DNA from: Acidimicrobiaceae bacterium
Lineage (GTDB): Bacteria > Actinomycetota > Acidimicrobiia > Acidimicrobiales > Palsa-688
Assembly: GCA_003156795.1 (NCBI GenBank)
Contig: PMHU01000205.1
Span: 10,576 to 26,653 of the forward strand
Direction of reading: 5' to 3'
DNA: 16,078 nt
Below are positions 13,336-16,078 of the stretch, piece after piece. The notes under the pieces are model-generated. The model was given only the letters and a program-made list of their open reading frames with translations. It ran no database searches and was not told where the DNA came from. The translations under genes were made by a program, and so were the position numbers. Each line of letters starts with the position of its first letter. The first letter of the stretch is position 1.

Positions 13336-15989
13336 TGGAAAAGACGACTTGGGACGACAAGATGCCGGCTGGACGCCTACATCCGCACCCCACCAGCGCC
13401 GCCCAATCCGGCGACTACCACATTGGGCGCGGGGATAGAGGGTGGTCGTCTGTTCCGCAGCTGCTGTGGCAGCGCAGCTTTGACTCGTCGCGAGCCATCG
13501 CGGTCGATGACGGGAAGATCCGCTGTACCTATGAGGAGCTCCGGAACCAGTCCGACGCCATCTCCGAAGCGTTGCATCACACCGGCGTCAAGGCGGGCGA
13601 CGCGGTGGGAGTCGTGGCCCGACGTGACGCAGCGACGGTCGCTGCCATTGTCGGCACCGCATGGTCGGGCGCGGCGTACGTCCCCCTGGATGCCTCCTAC
13701 CCCTCAGACCGTCTCGAGCGGATGGTGGTCGCGGCCGCGATCCGAACTATCGTCGTGCCCTCCGGTGGCAGTGCGGTCACTTTCGCCGGGTTGCCCTTGG
13801 TCTCGTGCGACCGCCTGGGCCACTCTCGGCGGGCGCCCGGCAGCCAGGTCCCGACCCACGTCGAGCCGGGCGCGCCTGCGTACATCCTGTTCACCTCGGG
13901 CTCGAGCGGCCGCCCCAAGGGTGTGGTCGTACCCCACGAGGCGATGGCCAACTTTGTCGGTTGGGGGCTCCAGGCGTTCACTCCCGGAGAGTTGGCCGTC
14001 GTGGCCGGAACCACCTCATTCTGCTTCGATCCGTCGGTGTTCGAGATTTTCGTGACCTTGGCCAGCGGAGGTCTCCTGCGGGTGTTGGCGAGCGCGCTGA
14101 GCCTCGCCGAATTGGCCGAGGGGCCGATGCCGACCATGGCCCTTGCCGCGCCGTCGGCTATCGGCGAGCTCATCCGGTCCCGCCGGTTTCCGAAATCGCT
14201 TCGCACTTTGATGACCGGCGGGGAGCCCCTGCCCGCCCGCCTCGCCAACCAGGTGTTCGAGCGAACCAGCGCACACCGGCTGGTGTTCGCCTACGGACCG
14301 ACCGAGGCCACCGTTACAGCTACCGCCTTCGAGGTCGAGTACCCCGCGGTCGACCCGGTACCGATCGGTGGCCCGCTCCCCGGGGTCGAAGTGCAACTCG
14401 TCGACGGCGCCGGCTCCCTCGTCACGGAGGGGGCGGTAGGTGAGATCCAACTCGGAGGAGTGCAGGTCGCCACGGGGTACTGCGGCGACGACTTGCTGAC
14501 GAGTGACCGTTTTCGTACCGGAGGCGACGGCCGGCGCGTATATCGAACGGGTGACTTCGCTCGTCTCCGACCGGACGGCGCACTCGAATTCAAGGGAAGA
14601 CTGGATCGCCAGGTGAAGATCCGGGGCTTCCGAGTGGAGCCGTCGGAGATCGAGGCCGGGCTGGCTGCTCATCCGGGAGTCGACCAGGCCTTTGTCGCCG
14701 CGATCGGATCTGACGAGCACTTATCGCTAGTGGCGTGGGTCATCCCCGTCGCCGAGGAGGTGAGCGCGCCAGACCTGCGTTCCCACTTGCGTTCGATCCT
14801 CCCGTCGTACATGGTGCCGTCGGCTTTCGTCACCGTCCGGTCTTTCTCAGTCAACGGTAGCGGCAAGGTCGACGCGTCCTGCCTGCCCTCGCCTTATGGC
14901 GATCGACGTGCGGACGAAACGGAAGCTGTTGGCGACCTGGACCCCGACGAGGCCGTGGTGGCCAGGCTGGTTCGGGACATTCTCCACTTCGAGGGCCCGA
15001 TCCATCCCGAGGACGACTTCCTCGACGACCTCGGCGGCACATCCCTTTCGGCCACTCGCCTTCTCTTCGAGCTCGAAGAGCGCTTCGGCCTTCCTGTCCC
15101 CATGACGGTGATCCTCGCTGACACCACAGTCGCGGGCTTGGCTCGAGCGGTCCGAAGCTACGAGCCGGGTGGCTGTTTGACCGCCAATCTCGACGGCACC
15201 CGTGCGCCTCTTGTGCTCGTCCACGCCTGGCTGGGACCGGTCGTTCGATACCGCCGGTTGCAGCCCCACATTGCAGCCGATCGGCCCCTGATCGGGATCC
15301 ACGTTCACGACGAGCATCCGGGCGAGCCCCGGCTCTCGTCAATCGGAGCGATGGCGGCGCGGGCTATCGAGCAGCTGCAGGCCGTCCGGCCTCACGGCCC
15401 ATACGTCGTGGGGGGGCACTCGACCGGGGGCTTCATCGCCTATGAGATGGCCGTCCAGCTCCGGAGTCAGGGTGAGTCGGTGCCCAGGGTTGTCCTTTTC
15501 GACGCCCCCGTCCCTGAGGGTCGACTGCACTTCGTCATCGGGCAGCTGGCTTGGAATCTCCCGGATATGCGGGACCGACCAGTCCGGGCCCTCGTGCAGC
15601 ACACCCGCAGATTCATCGTGAACCGAACCCGGAACCGCCGCGTGGTCTTCCGGCGCCGGGGCCAGACACCGACTTCTCAGCGTCGGGCCGAGGACACGAT
15701 CGTCTCGTTCAACCGGGCGAACTACGGTGCAGTGAAGAAATACCGACCCCAACCCTCGGCGGCGGATCTGATCGTATTGAGCACCGACCAGGGGCGGAGG
15801 CGGTCCGGTGGCCATGCCCACCTGGGGTGGAATGCCGTCACGTCCGGACGCATCGCGAGCCATCCGGTCGAGGGAACCCATGACGGGATGTTCGAGCCCG
15901 AGCGGGTGGCCGGGCTCGGCCGCCTGCTCGAAGGTCAGCTACTCAGCACCGAGTCGGATGTGTCTGACACCGCGGCCGTAGGCCGATGA
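13335..15989 (+). CDS. NRPS-like A-PCP-TE enzyme
   Basis: An 884-residue protein with three domains and no condensation domain. Adenylation: A3 YILFTSGSSGRPKG at 183-196, A5 AYGPTE at 319-324, A7-A8 YRTGDFARLRPDG and GRLDRQVKIRGFRVEPSEIE, A10 lysine K511 in NGSGKVD. D232 in FDPSVFE corresponds to the Asp that binds the substrate amino group, so an alpha-amino acid is the likely substrate. Carrier protein: LGGTSLS with S570 as phosphopantetheine site. Thioesterase: nucleophile S696 in GHSTGG, D723 in LFDAP and H849 in GTHDGMF complete a plausible triad. The enzyme should load one amino acid as a thioester and transfer or release it. The ATG at 13335 overlaps the preceding stop (TGATG), and the stop overlaps the next ATG (ATGA), so it is part of the glycan operon. 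A TTG at 13326 would add three residues. Substrate and acceptor are unknown. Confidence 0.88.
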   Translation: MEKTTWDDKMPAGRLHPHPTSAAQSGDYHIGRGDRGWSSVPQLLWQRSFDSSRAIAVDDGKIRCTYEELRNQSDAISEALHHTGVKAGDAVGVVARRDAATVAAIVGTAWSGAAYVPLDASYPSDRLERMVVAAAIRTIVVPSGGSAVTFAGLPLVSCDRLGHSRRAPGSQVPTHVEPGAPAYILFTSGSSGRPKGVVVPHEAMANFVGWGLQAFTPGELAVVAGTTSFCFDPSVFEIFVTLASGGLLRVLASALSLAELAEGPMPTMALAAPSAIGELIRSRRFPKSLRTLMTGGEPLPARLANQVFERTSAHRLVFAYGPTEATVTATAFEVEYPAVDPVPIGGPLPGVEVQLVDGAGSLVTEGAVGEIQLGGVQVATGYCGDDLLTSDRFRTGGDGRRVYRTGDFARLRPDGALEFKGRLDRQVKIRGFRVEPSEIEAGLAAHPGVDQAFVAAIGSDEHLSLVAWVIPVAEEVSAPDLRSHLRSILPSYMVPSAFVTVRSFSVNGSGKVDASCLPSPYGDRRADETEAVGDLDPDEAVVARLVRDILHFEGPIHPEDDFLDDLGGTSLSATRLLFELEERFGLPVPMTVILADTTVAGLARAVRSYEPGGCLTANLDGTRAPLVLVHAWLGPVVRYRRLQPHIAADRPLIGIHVHDEHPGEPRLSSIGAMAARAIEQLQAVRPHGPYVVGGHSTGGFIAYEMAVQLRSQGESVPRVVLFDAPVPEGRLHFVIGQLAWNLPDMRDRPVRALVQHTRRFIVNRTRNRRVVFRRRGQTPTSQRRAEDTIVSFNRANYGAVKKYRPQPSAADLIVLSTDQGRRRSGGHAHLGWNAVTSGRIASHPVEGTHDGMFEPERVAGLGRLLEGQLLSTESDVSDTAAVGR

Positions 15990-16078
15990 TCGCGCCCACC
16001 GGCTCGACTACCAGCGAGTCGGCTCTTGTTGTTCGTATCGACAGGATCGCCGCCGATACCTATGTCCGAGAGGCTCCC
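15986..16078 (+). CDS. Unidentified protein, 3' partial (first 31 codons)
   Basis: An ATG at 15986 overlaps the stop of the A-PCP-TE gene in ATGA and the frame stays open to the window edge. The visible residues begin MIAPTGSTTSESALVVRIDR. That is too little to assign a family. The four-base overlap suggests a translationally coupled next operon member, possibly a partner of the NRPS-like enzyme. Confidence 0.55.
   Translation, partial: MIAPTGSTTSESALVVRIDRIAADTYVREAP

Overview
The window is GC-rich, densely coded bacterial chromosome. GTG and TTG starts, tight stop/start overlaps and strongly G/C-biased third codon positions fit a high-GC Actinomycetota; a lineage near Acidimicrobiia is possible but is only a guess. 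The gene content is that of a surface-glycan (exopolysaccharide, cell-wall polymer or S-layer glycan) locus. I see no tRNA, rRNA, insertion sequence, phage gene or CRISPR array.

Layout. (a) 1-608, plus strand: 3' part of an inositol-monophosphatase-family phosphatase. (b) 615-2222, minus: secreted glycosidase-like protein with a C-terminal Ig-like (ASH / choice-of-anchor D type) domain. (c) 2423-3013, plus: GmhB-type heptose bisphosphate phosphatase. (d) 4795-5898 then 3025-4707, minus: HddA-type heptose 7-phosphate kinase followed by a GT39/ArnT-like membrane glycosyltransferase. (e) 5899-6438: a 540-bp divergent intergenic region, poorer in G+C and rich in inverted repeats. (f) 6439 to the right edge, plus: a tightly coupled operon of GT2 polyprenyl-phosphate-sugar synthase, GT4 glycosyltransferase with an unexplained C-terminal extension, a 1489-residue four-module protein (flippase + GT4 + polysaccharide pyruvyltransferase + GmhA), a stand-alone A-PCP-TE NRPS-like enzyme, and the first 31 codons of another gene.

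How the genes fit together (inference from family knowledge). GmhA (end of the fusion), HddA and GmhB are three of the four steps from sedoheptulose 7-phosphate to GDP-D-glycero-alpha-D-manno-heptose; the last step, HddC, is not in the window. The GT4 modules could add heptose or other sugars to a lipid-linked glycan, the pyruvyltransferase module could add ketal pyruvate, and the flippase module could export it. The GT2 enzyme would make a polyprenyl-phosphate sugar that the GT39-like enzyme uses outside the membrane. The A-PCP-TE enzyme lacks a condensation domain and could supply an activated amino acid for decoration of the glycan or make a small side product. The most unusual elements are the four-module fusion with an apparent internal start for its GmhA module, and the A-PCP-TE enzyme inside a heptose/pyruvate glycan operon.
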